Of a DNA stretch of 50,964 nt, positions 1 through 11,195 are shown piece after piece. The stretch lies in NCBI GenBank assembly GCA_009780245.1, contig WRAJ01000014.1:1-50964 (forward strand), read 5' to 3'. Both the position numbers and the translations under genes were made by a program. Source of the DNA: Turicibacter sp. Its GTDB lineage: Bacteria > Bacillota_I > Bacilli_A > MOL361 > Turicibacteraceae. Below the pieces are notes generated by a model, which saw only the letters and a list, made by a program, of their open reading frames with translations, made no database searches and was not told the origin of the DNA. How positions within the stretch are numbered: the first letter of the stretch is position 1; every line of letters starts with the position of its first letter.

Positions 1-7
1 ACTTGAA

Positions 8-406
8 ATGGTTATGACAGATCCGATTGCAGATATGCTAACGAGAATTCGTAATGCAAATCAAATGCGTCATGAAACTGTAGAAATGCCGTCTTCAAAA
101 ATCAAAAGAGAGATTGCTGAAGTTTTAAAGCGTGAAGGTTTCATTCGCGATGCTGAGTACATTGAAGATAACAAACAAGGGATTTTACGTTTATCACTTA
201 AGTATGGTAAAAACGCAGAGCGTGTTGTTACTGGTCTTAAGAGAATTTCTAAACCAGGTCTTCGTGTATATGTTCAAAGTACTGAAGTTCCTAAAGTTTT
301 AAACGGACTAGGAATTGCAATTATTTCCACTTCTAAAGGGATTCTTACAGACAAAGAAACTCGTAGAGAACAAATTGGTGGAGAAGTTATCGCATACGTT
401 TGGTAA
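8..406 (+). CDS. rpsH: 30S ribosomal protein S8
   Basis: Small-subunit protein that binds the central domain of 16S rRNA and, in many bacteria, represses translation of its own operon. The 132-residue product is full length for the family. It opens with the typical [16 protein letters not shown] segment and ends with the C-terminal STSKGILTD...GGEVIAYVW core. ATG at 8 or 14 could start it; upstream sequence is too short to judge the ribosome binding site. It is the first gene of the window and sits in spc-operon order before rplF. Confidence 0.97.
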   Translation: MVMTDPIADMLTRIRNANQMRHETVEMPSSKIKREIAEVLKREGFIRDAEYIEDNKQGILRLSLKYGKNAERVVTGLKRISKPGLRVYVQSTEVPKVLNGLGIAIISTSKGILTDKETRREQIGGEVIAYVW

Positions 407-439
407 TACATTTTAAAAGACAAGGAGGTGCATGCTAAA

Positions 440-979
440 ATGTCTCGTATTGGTAATAAAGTTATTGCTATCCCAGCAGGTGTAGAAGTTACAGTTGCGG
501 ATAATAACGAAATTAAAGTAAAAGGGCCTAAAGGTGAATTGACACGTAAATTCAACGAAGCAATCAGCTTTGAAGTTGAAGGTGCGGAAATCACTGTCGC
601 ACGTCCGAACGAAGAAAAATTCACGAAAATGATTCACGGAACTAGCCGTGCATTATTAAACAACATGATCACTGGTGTTTCTGATGGTTATACGAAAGAA
701 CTTGAAATCATCGGCGTTGGTTATCGTGCTGCGAAGCAAGGAACGAAGCTTGTTTTAAGTGCTGGGTATTCGCATCCAGTTGAATTTGAAACGCCTGCTG
801 GTTTAACAGTAGAAGTTCCAGCTCAAACACAAGTAGTGATTAGTGGTATTGACAAGCAAGCTGTCGGTGAATTCGCAGCTAATGTGCGTAAAGTTAGACC
901 GCCTGAGCCATATAAAGGTAAAGGAATCCGCTACAAAGGTGAGCATGTTCGCCGTAAAGAAGGTAAGAAAGCTAAATAG
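440..979 (+). CDS. rplF: 50S ribosomal protein L6
   Basis: Large-subunit protein near the sarcin-ricin loop. The 179-residue product begins [17 protein letters not shown], the family start, and ends in the basic [20 protein letters not shown] tail. An upstream in-frame GTG at 428 lies inside the AGGAGGTG ribosome binding site, so ATG 440 is preferred. Follows rpsH by 33 bases in the spc operon. Confidence 0.97.
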   Translation: MSRIGNKVIAIPAGVEVTVADNNEIKVKGPKGELTRKFNEAISFEVEGAEITVARPNEEKFTKMIHGTSRALLNNMITGVSDGYTKELEIIGVGYRAAKQGTKLVLSAGYSHPVEFETPAGLTVEVPAQTQVVISGIDKQAVGEFAANVRKVRPPEPYKGKGIRYKGEHVRRKEGKKAK

Positions 980-1025
980 ACTTAGGATGGCGAAAACTAT
1001 CTTAAGCATGGAAGGAGTGGCCTAA

Positions 1026-1388
1026 GTGATTAAGAAAACATCACGTAACGAATTACGTAAGAAAAGGCATTTTCGTGTTCGTTCTAAAGTTAATGGAACG
1101 GAAGCAAGACCTAGACTAAACGTATTTCGCTCAAACAAACATATTTATGCACAAATCATTGACGATGTTGCAGGTGTTACATTAGTAAGTGCTTCAACAA
1201 TGGATAAAGATTTGGGTATATCTGCAACTGGGAATGCGGAAGCTGCTGCAAAAGTAGGAGAGGCTATTGCTAAAAAAGCACTAGACAAAGAGATTACTAC
1301 TGTTGTATTTGACCGCGCTGGGTATTTATACCATGGTCGTGTAGCAAAATTAGCTGAAGCTGCCCGAGAAGCAGGACTTAAATTTTAA
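1026..1388 (+). CDS. rplR: 50S ribosomal protein L18
   Basis: 5S rRNA-binding protein of the large subunit, 120 residues, the usual length. It shows the basic N-terminus ([17 protein letters not shown]) and the conserved [20 protein letters not shown] segment and ends [19 protein letters not shown]. Start is a GTG at 1026 placed after a GGAAGGAGTGG ribosome binding site; no in-frame ATG fits. Member of the spc operon. Confidence 0.96.
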   Translation: MIKKTSRNELRKKRHFRVRSKVNGTEARPRLNVFRSNKHIYAQIIDDVAGVTLVSASTMDKDLGISATGNAEAAAKVGEAIAKKALDKEITTVVFDRAGYLYHGRVAKLAEAAREAGLKF

Positions 1389-1406
1389 TAAGAGGAGGTG
1401 CGCGTA

Positions 1407-1910
1407 ATGAAACAAGTCATTGATGCTAATGCTTTAGAATTGGAAGAACGTGTTGTGTCTATCAACCGTGTTACAAAGGTAGTTAAAGGTGGACGTCGTT
1501 TCAGATTTGCAGCTTTAGTTGTAGTTGGAGACAGAAATGGACACGTTGGTTTCGGTACTGGTAAAGCACAAGAAGTACCAGAAGCAATTAAAAAAGCAAT
1601 TGAAAGTGCAAAGAAAAACTTAATTCACGTACCAACTGTTGGTTCAACTATTCCTCATCAAATCGTTGGGAATTTTGGCGCAGGAAACGTCTTATTACGA
1701 CCAGCTTCTGCCGGTACTGGAGTTATCGCCGGAGGTGCGGTTCGTGCGGTATTAGAACTTGCAGGGATTCAAGATATTTTATCTAAATCTTTAGGTTCAA
1801 ATACACCAATCAACATGGTTCGTGCAACAATTAGTGGATTAGAAAACTTAAAGACGGCAGCAAGCGTTGCGGCTTTACGTGGTAAAACGGTTGAAGAAAT
1901 TTTAGGCTAA
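1407..1910 (+). CDS. rpsE: 30S ribosomal protein S5
   Basis: Small-subunit protein involved in decoding accuracy. The 167-residue product carries the double-stranded RNA-binding-like N-terminal domain ([21 protein letters not shown]) and the C-terminal domain with [18 protein letters not shown] and [16 protein letters not shown] 1407 is chosen because the in-frame GTG at 1398 is part of the GAGGAGGTG ribosome binding site. Lies 18 bases after rplR. Confidence 0.96.
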   Translation: MKQVIDANALELEERVVSINRVTKVVKGGRRFRFAALVVVGDRNGHVGFGTGKAQEVPEAIKKAIESAKKNLIHVPTVGSTIPHQIVGNFGAGNVLLRPASAGTGVIAGGAVRAVLELAGIQDILSKSLGSNTPINMVRATISGLENLKTAASVAALRGKTVEEILG

Positions 1911-1923
1911 GGAGGTGTCTCGA

Positions 1924-2106
1924 GTGGCAAAGGAATTACATGTTACATTAACAAGAAGTGTCATTGGTCGAACGAAAGTTCAACGAGACACAGTCCAAGC
2001 ATTAGGACTAAAAAAATTAAACCAAACGGTTGTAAAACAAGACAACGTTACAAATCGTGGTATGATTAATCGCGTAGCACATTTAGTAACAGTCGAAGAA
2101 AAATAA
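1924..2106 (+). CDS. rpmD: 50S ribosomal protein L30
   Basis: Short large-subunit protein of 60 residues, typical for bacterial L30. It contains the family signature [21 protein letters not shown] followed by [14 protein letters not shown]. The start is GTG 1924, about 8 bases after AAGGAGGTG; the GTG at 1915 is inside that ribosome binding site. Separated from rpsE by only 13 bases. Confidence 0.94.
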   Translation: MAKELHVTLTRSVIGRTKVQRDTVQALGLKKLNQTVVKQDNVTNRGMINRVAHLVTVEEK

Positions 2107-2126
2107 TTCTAAGGAGGTGGACACAC

Positions 2127-2566
2127 GTGAGACTACATGAACTAACTTACACAGAAGGTGCACGTCAATCGCGCAAAAGAATTGGACGCGGACATGGCTC
2201 TGGTCAAGGTAAAACAGCTGGTAAAGGTCACAAAGGTCAAAATGCGCGTTCGGGTGGCGGTGTTCGTCCTGGATTCGAGGGTGGTCAAACACCATTATTC
2301 CAACGACTTCCAAAGCGTGGATTCACAAACATCAATCACAAGAAATATGCGATTGTTAATTTAGAGACATTAAATAGATTTGAAGATGGTGCAGAAGTGA
2401 ATGCTGAGACGCTACTTGCTGCTGGTATCATCAAAAAGCTTCACTCAGGTGTTAAAATTCTAGGGAACGGTAAACTTGAAAGAAAACTAACTGTAAAAGT
2501 TGCTAAAGCGTCAGCTGAAGCTGTAAAGCAAATCGAAGCATTAGGCGGGCAAATCGAGGTGGTATA

Positions 2567-2567
<1 letters not shown>
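2127..2567 (+). CDS. rplO: 50S ribosomal protein L15
   Basis: Late-assembly large-subunit protein, 146 residues. The N-terminal half shows the Gly/Arg-rich extension ([22 protein letters not shown]) and the [18 protein letters not shown] motif; the C-terminal globular part ends [13 protein letters not shown]. Start is a GTG preceded by AAGGAGGTGG. Its TAA stop overlaps the ATG of secY (TAATG), indicating translational coupling of ribosomal protein and translocase synthesis. Confidence 0.96.
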
Positions 2568-4532
<1,965 letters not shown>

Positions 4533-4533
<1 letters not shown>

Positions 4534-5285
4534 TGATTATTACTAAAACACCTCGAGAAATTGAAATGATGAGAGAAGCCGGGCGCATCGTCGCCTTAGC
4601 TCATCAGGAAGTTAAAAAACATATTAAGCCAGGAGCAACCACTAAGCATTTAGACACTATCATTAAGCAAGTGATTGAGAATGCGGGTGCTGTTTCATCT
4701 TTTTATGGTTATAATAATTTTCCTGCACATGCTTGCATCTCTGTCAATGAAGAAGTCATTCATGGCATCCCAAAACAAAGACGCATCTTAAAAGAAGGAG
4801 ACATTGTCTCGATCGACATTGGTGCGAAGTATAAAGGATACCATGGTGATTCTGCTTGGACCTATCCAGTCGGAAACGTTTCTCAAAAAGTTCAACGTTT
4901 GCTTGAAGTGACGGAGGAATCTTTATATAAAGGATTAGAACAAGCCGTTGTTGGGAATCGTATTTCTGACATCTCACATGCAATTGAAACGCATGTCGAA
5001 GCACATGATTTCACCATTGTTCGTGAATACTCGGGTCACGGTGTCGGGCAAAGCTTGCACGAAGATCCACACATTGTTAATTATGGGCCAAAAGGGAAAG
5101 GGCCACGATTAAAAGCAGGCATGACACTTGCTATTGAACCAATGGTTAACCTTGGTTCAAGATATGTGAAAACATTATCAGATAACTGGACAGTGGTGAC
5201 GCGTGATAAAAAATACAGCGCACACTTTGAGCACACGATCGCGATTCAAGCTGATGGTATGTGCGAAATACTGACCAAGTTATAA
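4533..5285 (+). CDS. map: Methionine aminopeptidase type I
   Basis: Removes the initiator methionine from nascent proteins. The 250-residue product keeps the metal ligands in context: [18 protein letters not shown] (two Asp), [19 protein letters not shown] (His), AIEPMVNL (Glu) and a C-terminal AHFEHTIAI (Glu). No zinc-finger extension, so a short type Ia enzyme. Start ATG overlaps the adk stop (TAATG). Confidence 0.96.
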
Positions 5286-5304
5286 AATAAGGAGAGATTA
5301 ACCA

Positions 5305-5523
5305 ATGGCTAAACAAGATGTTATTGAAGTTGAAGCTACTGTTGTTGACAATTTACCAGGTGCTATGTTTAAGTTAGAACTTGAGAATGGTCATCAATTA
5401 ACGGCCCACGTTTCTGGTAAAATCCGAATGAATTACATTCGCATTCTACCAGGTGACAAAGTAACAGTAGAACTGTCCCCTTATGACTTAACACGTGGGC
5501 GTATTACCTATCGTCACAAATAA
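5305..5523 (+). CDS. infA: Translation initiation factor IF-1
   Basis: OB-fold factor that occupies the ribosomal A site during initiation. The 72-residue product is the standard size, starting [25 protein letters not shown] and ending [16 protein letters not shown]. Ribosome binding site AAGGAGAG precedes ATG 5305. No separate KOW-domain gene lies between map and infA. Confidence 0.97.
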   Translation: MAKQDVIEVEATVVDNLPGAMFKLELENGHQLTAHVSGKIRMNYIRILPGDKVTVELSPYDLTRGRITYRHK

Positions 5524-5682
<159 letters not shown>

Positions 5683-5699
5683 AATAAGGAGGTGCACGT

Positions 5700-6065
5700 A
5701 TGGCACGTATTGCAGGAGTGGATATCCCGCGTAATAAGCGCGTTGTAATATCACTTACTTATATTTTTGGTATTGGAAAACCAACCGCTGAGGAAATTTT
5801 GAGAAAAGCAGATGTATCTGAAGATACTCGTGTACAAGACTTGACTGAAGATGAGTTGAATAAAATCCGTACGGAAGTAGACGCCTATAAAGTTGAAGGA
5901 GACTTACGTCGTGAAGTATCTTTAAACATCAAGCGTTTAATGGAAATTGGATCATTTAGAGGAATTCGTCACCGTCGTGGGTTACCTGTACGTGGACAAA
6001 ATACGAAGAACAACGCTCGTACACGTAAGGGACCAAGAAAGACAGTTGCGAACAAGAAAAAATAG
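5700..6065 (+). CDS. rpsM: 30S ribosomal protein S13
   Basis: Head protein of the small subunit that forms intersubunit bridges. The 121-residue product begins [15 protein letters not shown] and contains the helix-two-turn-helix segment and the conserved [20 protein letters not shown] motif, ending in a basic tail. ATG 5700 follows AAGGAGGTGC. First gene of the alpha operon, continuing the cluster without a break. Confidence 0.97.
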   Translation: MARIAGVDIPRNKRVVISLTYIFGIGKPTAEEILRKADVSEDTRVQDLTEDELNKIRTEVDAYKVEGDLRREVSLNIKRLMEIGSFRGIRHRRGLPVRGQNTKNNARTRKGPRKTVANKKK

Positions 6066-6084
6066 TAGATAGGAGGCAGGCGTA

Positions 6085-6477
6085 ATGGCAGCGAAAAAAG
6101 CAGTTAGTCGTAAAAGACGCGTCAAAAAGAATATTGCCAAAGGTATGGCGCACATTCACTCGACTTTTAATAATACAATTGTTACGATTACGGATCCACA
6201 TGGAAATGCAATTTCATGGTCAAGTGCTGGTGCACTTGGATTTAAAGGTTCACGTAAATCAACGCCTTTTGCAGCTCAAATGGCTTCTGAAGCAGCTACT
6301 AAAGCAGCAATGGATCATGGCATGAAAAGTGTTGATGTAACAGTAAAAGGACCAGGACCTGGTCGTGAGGCAGCGATCCGCGCGCTTCAAGCAACAGGAC
6401 TAGAAGTAACAGCAATCAAGGACGTCACACCGGTACCACACAACGGTTGTCGCCCTCCGAAACATCCAAGAGGCTAA
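6085..6477 (+). CDS. rpsK: 30S ribosomal protein S11
   Basis: Platform protein of the small subunit, 130 residues. Conserved segments [38 protein letters not shown] and the C-terminal [17 protein letters not shown] are all present. ATG 6085 follows AGGAGGCAGG. Lies 19 bases after rpsM. Confidence 0.97.
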   Translation: MAAKKAVSRKRRVKKNIAKGMAHIHSTFNNTIVTITDPHGNAISWSSAGALGFKGSRKSTPFAAQMASEAATKAAMDHGMKSVDVTVKGPGPGREAAIRALQATGLEVTAIKDVTPVPHNGCRPPKHPRG

Positions 6478-6537
6478 TATTTTGGGGCTCTAAGGGGGAG
6501 GAAACTCATTTTAGTTATACAGATTGGAGGGAATTAA

Positions 6538-7485
6538 ATGTTAGAGATCGATAAGCCAGAAATCAGAGCTGAAGCATTAGATGAACAAGAACATTCAGGT
6601 AGATTTGTACTTGAGCCGCTTAAACGCGGATACGGAACGACACTTGGAAATTCGCTGAGACGTGTTTTACTTTCTTCACTTCCAGGTGCAGCGATCACGT
6701 CCGTTATCATCGAAGGTGTTCTTCATGAGTTTACTGCCATCGAAGGCGTCGTTGAAGATGTCACACAAATCGTATTAAACCTTAAGAAGTTAGTTTTAAA
6801 AATGGCTCCATCTATCGAAGCGAAAGAACTTTATCTTGATGTGTCAAAAGCAGGAAAGGTTTTTGCTTCTGATATCCAGTTGGATAGCGAAGTAGAGGTC
6901 ATCAATCCTGATTTGCACATTGCAACGATTGCTACCGGAGGTGCATTAAAAATGACCTTCAAGGTGCGCAGTGGTAATGGCTACGTTGGCGCAGCTGATA
7001 ACAAAAAACATTTAGAATCTGTTGGAGAAATTGCGATTGATTCTATTTACACACCGATTCTAAATGCTTCTTATGAAGTTGAAAAAACACGCGTTGGACA
7101 AGATGCGTCGTATGATAAATTAGCCATTGATCTTAAAACCAATGGTAGTTTAAAACCAGCAGAAGCGATATCGCTTGCATCAAAACTTTTGGTTGAACAC
7201 TTCAATGTGCTAGTTGATTTAGATGAAGTTGGTCGTTCAACTTCGTTTATTAATGAGCGTGAAGACGAATCACAAGGGCGCGTGCTTGATATGCCGATTG
7301 AAGAGCTTGATTTATCAGTTCGTGCCTATAACTGTTTACGCCGTCACGGTGTAGACACGGTTCAAGACTTAGCAAGTTTAAAAGAAGAAGACATTATTAA
7401 AGTTAAAAACCTAGGTAAAAAGTCAATGAAAGAAATTAAGGAAAAGCTTAGTGAACTCGGACTTGGACTTGGTTATATAGAATAG
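6538..7485 (+). CDS. rpoA: RNA polymerase subunit alpha
   Basis: Assembles the RNA polymerase core and contacts UP elements and activators. The 315-residue product has the N-terminal dimerisation domain (FVLEPLKRGYGTTLGNSLRRVLLSSLPG, near residues 22-49) and the C-terminal helix-hairpin-helix domain (LSVRAYNCLRRHGVDTVQDL near 257-276 and KVKNLGKKSMKEI). Full length. ATG 6538 follows TTGGAGGG. Confidence 0.98.
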   Translation: MLEIDKPEIRAEALDEQEHSGRFVLEPLKRGYGTTLGNSLRRVLLSSLPGAAITSVIIEGVLHEFTAIEGVVEDVTQIVLNLKKLVLKMAPSIEAKELYLDVSKAGKVFASDIQLDSEVEVINPDLHIATIATGGALKMTFKVRSGNGYVGAADNKKHLESVGEIAIDSIYTPILNASYEVEKTRVGQDASYDKLAIDLKTNGSLKPAEAISLASKLLVEHFNVLVDLDEVGRSTSFINEREDESQGRVLDMPIEELDLSVRAYNCLRRHGVDTVQDLASLKEEDIIKVKNLGKKSMKEIKEKLSELGLGLGYIE

Positions 7486-7510
7486 CGTCATTTAAAGAAG
7501 GAGGTCGAGG

Positions 7511-7879
7511 GTGAGCATGGGTTATAGAAAATTAGGTCGCTTAAGTGATCAGCGTAAAGCAATGTTACGTGACTTAGCAACTGATCTTATTATCAATGAA
7601 AAAATCACAACGACTGAAGCACGCGCGAAAGAACTTCGCCGTACAGTTGAAAAATTAATTACATTAGGTAAGCGTGGCGATTTACATGCTAGACGTCAAG
7701 CTATTTCAGTTCTTCGCAACGAAGTAGCTAACGCCGAGACAAATCAAACTGCGGTTCAAAAATTATTTACTGATATCGCACCAAGATACGCAGATCGCAA
7801 TGGTGGTTATACACGTATTATCAAAACGGCACCACGTCGTGGAGATGCAGCAAGAATGGCGGTTATTGAGTTAGTTTAA
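7511..7879 (+). CDS. rplQ: 50S ribosomal protein L17
   Basis: Large-subunit protein, 122 residues, with the N-terminal [20 protein letters not shown] and C-terminal [25 protein letters not shown] signatures. GTG 7511 is preferred over ATG 7517 because it sits six bases from AAGGAGG. It is the last gene of the alpha operon and is followed by an intrinsic terminator. Confidence 0.96.
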   Translation: MSMGYRKLGRLSDQRKAMLRDLATDLIINEKITTTEARAKELRRTVEKLITLGKRGDLHARRQAISVLRNEVANAETNQTAVQKLFTDIAPRYADRNGGYTRIIKTAPRRGDAARMAVIELV

Positions 7880-7892
7880 TCTACCGCTTTAG

Positions 7893-7924
7893 AAGGTTGA
7901 AGTCCTAGGATTTCAACCTTTTTT
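7893..7924 (+). terminator. Intrinsic terminator of the ribosomal operon
   Basis: AAGGTTGAA (7893-7901) pairs with TTCAACCTT (7912-7920) and is followed by a T run. It ends the spc-alpha transcription unit just after rplQ. Confidence 0.92.
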
Positions 7925-7985
7925 GCTATTTGCTATGAAAACGGATTGCAGTTTGAGAAGAATGCTGCTTATATTGGAATTTCGT

Positions 7986-8014
7986 TTGAATTTTACTCAG
8001 AAAAAGGGTAAAAT
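7986..8014 (+). promoter_or_regulatory. Sigma-A promoter of pgk
   Basis: TTGAAT (7986-7991), a 17-base spacer and TAAAAT (8009-8014) lie 49 bases upstream of the pgk start codon. Confidence 0.8.
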
Positions 8015-8062
8015 AGTAGAGGTTAAAATAAAATTTTTTTCACAAAGCGGAGGTTACAAACA

Positions 8063-9259
8063 ATGAACAAAATGACAGTAAAAGACGTAGCGTTGCAAGG
8101 TAAAAAAGTATTAGTACGCGTGGATTTCAACGTACCATTACAAGACGGAGTGATCACAAACGATAATCGAATCACAGCCGCATTGCCGACAATTAAGTAC
8201 ATCCTTGAACAGGGTGGTCGTGCCATTTTATTCTCGCATTTAGGGCGCGTGAAAGAAGCAGCTGATAAAGCTGGAAAATCTTTAGCACCAGTTGCTAAGG
8301 CGTTAGGTGAAAAGCTTGGAAAAGAAGTGGTATTTCCAGGTGTTACGCGTGGGGCTGAGCTAGAAGCGGCAATTGACGCTTTAAACGATGGCGATATTTT
8401 ACTGGTTGAGAACACACGTTTTGAAGATGTGAATGGGAAGAAAGAATCGAAGAACGATCCTGAGCTTGGTAAATATTGGGCATCACTGGGAGACGGGATT
8501 TTTGTTAACGACGCATTCGGAACGGCTCACCGTGCGCATGCTTCAAACGTAGGTATTTCATCAAATGTAGCGCATGCGGTAGCAGGTATGTTACTTGAAA
8601 ATGAAATTAAATTCATCAAAAACGCAGTTGATGCACCAGAGCGTCCGTTCGTGGCGATTTTAGGTGGATCAAAAGTATCGGATAAAATTGGCGTGATTGA
8701 GAATTTATTAGACAAAGCTGACAAAGTGATCGTCGGTGGTGGGATGACTTACACGTTCTATAAAGCGCAAGGCTTAGAAATCGGTGCATCATTATGCGAA
8801 GACGATAAATTAGAGCTAGCAAAAGAATTAATGGCTAAGGCAGGCGATAAATTAATCCTTCCGGTCGATTCAAAAGAAGCAAATGCCTTTGCTGGTTACA
8901 CAACTGTCCAAGACACGGCTGCTGAGGCTGTTACAGAAGGGTTTTTAGGACTCGACATCGGACCTAAATCAATCGCGAAGTTTGAAGCGGAAATCGCTGG
9001 CGCAAAGACGGTAGTTTGGAACGGTCCAATGGGTGTGTTCGAAAACGAAGATTTCCAAGCAGGGACAATCGGTGTGATGGATGCCATCGCAGCTCAGGAT
9101 GGCGCAACTTCAATCATCGGTGGTGGTGATTCAGCAGCAGCAGCAATTAACTTAGGACGTGCGGATAAGTTCTCATGGATTTCAACGGGTGGCGGTGCTT
9201 CAATGGAGTTACTTGAAGGAAAAGAATTACCAGGTTTAACGTCATTAACAGATAAATAA
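8063..9259 (+). CDS. pgk: Phosphoglycerate kinase
   Basis: Glycolytic enzyme that transfers phosphate from 1,3-bisphosphoglycerate to ADP. The 398-residue product is full length, with the N-terminal signature [11 protein letters not shown] (near residue 18), HLGR, and the C-terminal nucleotide-binding loop [29 protein letters not shown] precedes ATG 8063. It is the first gene of a short unit with the next gene and tpiA; gapA, gpm and eno are not in this window. Confidence 0.98.
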   Translation: MNKMTVKDVALQGKKVLVRVDFNVPLQDGVITNDNRITAALPTIKYILEQGGRAILFSHLGRVKEAADKAGKSLAPVAKALGEKLGKEVVFPGVTRGAELEAAIDALNDGDILLVENTRFEDVNGKKESKNDPELGKYWASLGDGIFVNDAFGTAHRAHASNVGISSNVAHAVAGMLLENEIKFIKNAVDAPERPFVAILGGSKVSDKIGVIENLLDKADKVIVGGGMTYTFYKAQGLEIGASLCEDDKLELAKELMAKAGDKLILPVDSKEANAFAGYTTVQDTAAEAVTEGFLGLDIGPKSIAKFEAEIAGAKTVVWNGPMGVFENEDFQAGTIGVMDAIAAQDGATSIIGGGDSAAAAINLGRADKFSWISTGGGASMELLEGKELPGLTSLTDK

Positions 9260-9283
9260 GAATAAAGAAAGGGGTCACGAAAC

Positions 9284-9994
9284 ATGGCTAAAAAAAATTG
9301 TATCATTTGTCAAAAAGAAGCAGGGAAGATCGCAGGGAATAAAACTGCAGATAAAAGTACGTTATGTGATGATTGCGCATCAGAGATGGGTTTACCGATC
9401 ACAATGAAAAATATTAAGATCATTAAGAAAAGTAGCGATGCAGAACTCAGAAGCAGACACGCAGAAATGGCTGGTCTTTCTACTAACGAGTTTGAAGATT
9501 TTAAAAGTGGACAAGTGAAAGAAATTACCATCGACTTTAAAAGTGCTGAAAAAGCTACGATTACACTAGATCAAACGGGAATTACGATTGATAAAAAAGG
9601 ATTATTAAACGCAATGACCGTTGGTATAACCGGAGCAAAAAAAGTGCCGTTTGCTAGCATTACAGGCGTGCATTTTAAAGAGCGTGGAAAAATAACAAGT
9701 GGTGTTTTACAATTTTCAATTCTAGGTGTAGCGGCAGCAGCTTCAGGCTTGAGCGGTGCGGCAGAAGATAAGTATGCGGTGATGTTCGCTAATAAAGAAG
9801 AAGAAAAGAAAGCCATGCAAATTCGCGATTTTGTTGATGAAAAGATTTCAGGCGGCGGTGCATTTGGCGGCACTACTATCGTTCAAGAGAAGTCACCAGC
9901 AGAAGAAGTGAAAGCATTGAAAGAATTACTCGATATGGGTGTTTTAACCCAAGAAGAGTTTGATAGAAAGAAAAAAGAATTATTAGGCTTATAA
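9284..9994 (+). CDS. Zinc-finger / PH-like / SHOCT domain protein
   Basis: Hypothetical 236-residue cytosolic protein in three parts. Residues 1-35 form a small Cys4 domain (CIICQ...CDDC) resembling DUF4428. Residues 75-180 look like a bacterial PH/DUF4429-type beta domain with a short hydrophobic Ala/Gly stretch. The last 30 residues (AEEVKALKELLDMGVLTQEE then FDRKKKELL) match a SHOCT motif. No enzymatic residues are seen and function is unknown. It sits between pgk and tpiA with a good RBS (AAAGGGG), so it is probably cotranscribed with glycolytic genes. Confidence 0.75.
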   Translation: MAKKNCIICQKEAGKIAGNKTADKSTLCDDCASEMGLPITMKNIKIIKKSSDAELRSRHAEMAGLSTNEFEDFKSGQVKEITIDFKSAEKATITLDQTGITIDKKGLLNAMTVGITGAKKVPFASITGVHFKERGKITSGVLQFSILGVAAAASGLSGAAEDKYAVMFANKEEEKKAMQIRDFVDEKISGGGAFGGTTIVQEKSPAEEVKALKELLDMGVLTQEEFDRKKKELLGL

Positions 9995-10024
9995 TTTGAA
10001 ATTTCAACAAGGTGGTTAAATAAG

Positions 10025-10771
10025 ATGAGAAAACCAATTATCGCTGGAAACTGGAAAATGAATAAGAATTGCAAAGAATCGATCGACTTTATCCAAGCGG
10101 TTGCAGCAAAAGTGCCTGTAGCTGATAAAGTCGAAACGGTGATTTGCGCCCCTGCAGTTAATCTCTGCTGCATGGTCAAGGAGCAAGGCTCTGATTTACG
10201 CATTGGTGCGCAAAACATGCACTTTGAAGCAAACGGTGCTTTTACGGGCGAAATTGCGCCGAGTATGTTAACGGATATCGGTGTTGAGTATGTCGTTATC
10301 GGTCACAGCGAGCGTCGTGAAATGTTCGGTGAAACAGACGAGATCGTAAACAAGAAGACAAAAGCAGCCCTTGCAGCTGGGCTAACACCAATTGTATGTT
10401 GTGGTGAGCCACTAGAAGTGCGTGAAGCTGGAACGACGAATGCGTTAGTAGATGAGCAAATGGTTAAAGGGTTAGCTGGTTTAACGGCTGACGAAGTGAA
10501 GAAGACGGTTATCGCTTATGAGCCAATCTGGGCAATCGGAACAGGGAAAGTGGCAACTGACGAGCAAGCGAATGAAACGATTGGCTATATCCGCTCGGTC
10601 ATCGCGCGTGAGCACGGGCAAGACGTTGCAGATGCGATTCGTATTCAGTACGGTGGTTCTGTGAAGCCTGAGACGGTAGCAGGATTAATGGCACAGCCAG
10701 AAATCGACGGTGCTTTAGTCGGTGGTGCATCATTAGACGTAGAATCGTTTTTAGGATTATTAGACTTTTAA
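10025..10771 (+). CDS. tpiA: Triosephosphate isomerase
   Basis: Interconverts dihydroxyacetone phosphate and glyceraldehyde 3-phosphate. The 248-residue TIM barrel has the N-terminal GNWKMNK (catalytic Asn/Lys), catalytic His in [13 protein letters not shown], catalytic Glu in [12 protein letters not shown] and the phosphate loop YGGSVKPE / GALVGGASL. Full length. Follows the SHOCT gene by 30 bases and is closed by a perfect terminator hairpin. Confidence 0.98.
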   Translation: MRKPIIAGNWKMNKNCKESIDFIQAVAAKVPVADKVETVICAPAVNLCCMVKEQGSDLRIGAQNMHFEANGAFTGEIAPSMLTDIGVEYVVIGHSERREMFGETDEIVNKKTKAALAAGLTPIVCCGEPLEVREAGTTNALVDEQMVKGLAGLTADEVKKTVIAYEPIWAIGTGKVATDEQANETIGYIRSVIAREHGQDVADAIRIQYGGSVKPETVAGLMAQPEIDGALVGGASLDVESFLGLLDF

Positions 10772-10776
10772 TAAAT

Positions 10777-10808
10777 AAAACCTCACGACAAAATTGTCGT
10801 GAGGTTTT
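10777..10808. terminator. Bidirectional terminator after tpiA
   Basis: AAAACCTCACGACAA (10777-10791) and its perfect complement (10794-10808) are separated by two bases, with A and T runs on the two sides. It ends tpiA and could stop minus-strand transcription too. Confidence 0.9.
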
Positions 10809-10837
10809 ATGATGTGTATGACGTAGAAAAGAGTATA

Positions 10838-10877
10838 AAAAAAGTCTTCTCACAAATAATAGGAGAGGACCTTTTTT
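10838..10877 (-). terminator. Terminator downstream of tRNA-Sec
   Basis: On the minus strand AAAAAAGGTCCTCTCC pairs, with G-U pairs, with GAGAAGACTTTTTT. It lies 22 bases beyond the 3' end of the tRNA and probably defines the end of its precursor. Confidence 0.75.
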
Positions 10878-10899
10878 ATCTTCATCAAATTTCTAAAAT

Positions 10900-10996
10900 T
10901 GGCGGGAGCGTGTGGGAATCGAACCCACCCAAGAGGCTATTAACCCCTCATACTGGTTTTGAAGACCAGAGGGAACACCAGAACCCATCCATTCCC
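10900..10996 (-). tRNA. selC: tRNA-Sec (anticodon UCA)
   Basis: Reads UGA for selenocysteine insertion. On the minus strand the anticodon arm is CTGGT-CTTCAAA-ACCAG with anticodon TCA (10960-10962 on the plus strand). There is a long variable arm (GAGG...CCTC), an extended D arm, the T arm GTGGG-TTCGATT-CCCAC and an encoded CCA end. About 97 bases, the length expected of tRNA-Sec. The 8-base acceptor strands, GGGAATGG and ACGCTCCC, contain an A-C and a G-A mismatch. It has its own promoter and lies divergent from the prd operon, whose UGA codons it decodes. Confidence 0.95.
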
Positions 10997-11006
10997 AGAC
11001 GATGTC

Positions 11007-11035
11007 ATTCTATCACACTACGATACTTTTGTCAA
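11007..11035 (-). promoter_or_regulatory. Promoter of tRNA-Sec
   Basis: Minus-strand TTGACA (11030-11035), 17-base spacer, TAGAAT (11007-11012), ending 11 bases before the tRNA 5' end. It is a near-consensus sigma-A promoter. Confidence 0.85.
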
Positions 11036-11125
11036 TTTTATTTCTGTAAAGGGTGCAGGTTCATTCTATCGTCTAAAAAAGAGTATTATCGTACGAAAAA
11101 ATAAAAAGGAATTCACAGAAAACCC

Positions 11126-11154
11126 TTGACGGAAACGGTTTCATTAATTATAAT
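11126..11154 (+). promoter_or_regulatory. Promoter of the prd operon
   Basis: TTGACG (11126-11131), 17-base spacer and consensus TATAAT (11149-11154), 42 bases before the prdC start. It is a sigma-A type; no sigma-54 (GG-N10-GC) element and no PrdR-like regulator gene were seen here. Confidence 0.85.
11130..11143 (+). promoter_or_regulatory. Candidate cre (CcpA operator)
   Basis: CGGAAACGGTTTCA matches the consensus TGNAARCGNWWWCA at all positions but the first. It begins within the -35 element and fills most of the spacer of the prd promoter, the position expected for repression by CcpA when preferred sugars are present. Assignment rests on consensus matching only. Confidence 0.6.
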
Positions 11155-11195
11155 GAAGGATAAGAAGCATATTTTTTTGCAAAGGAGGTGTAAAA

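Noticed and set aside
10799..11104. 101-codon open frame across the tRNA-Sec gene
   Set aside because: It runs antisense through the tRNA and two terminators; composition is not protein-like.
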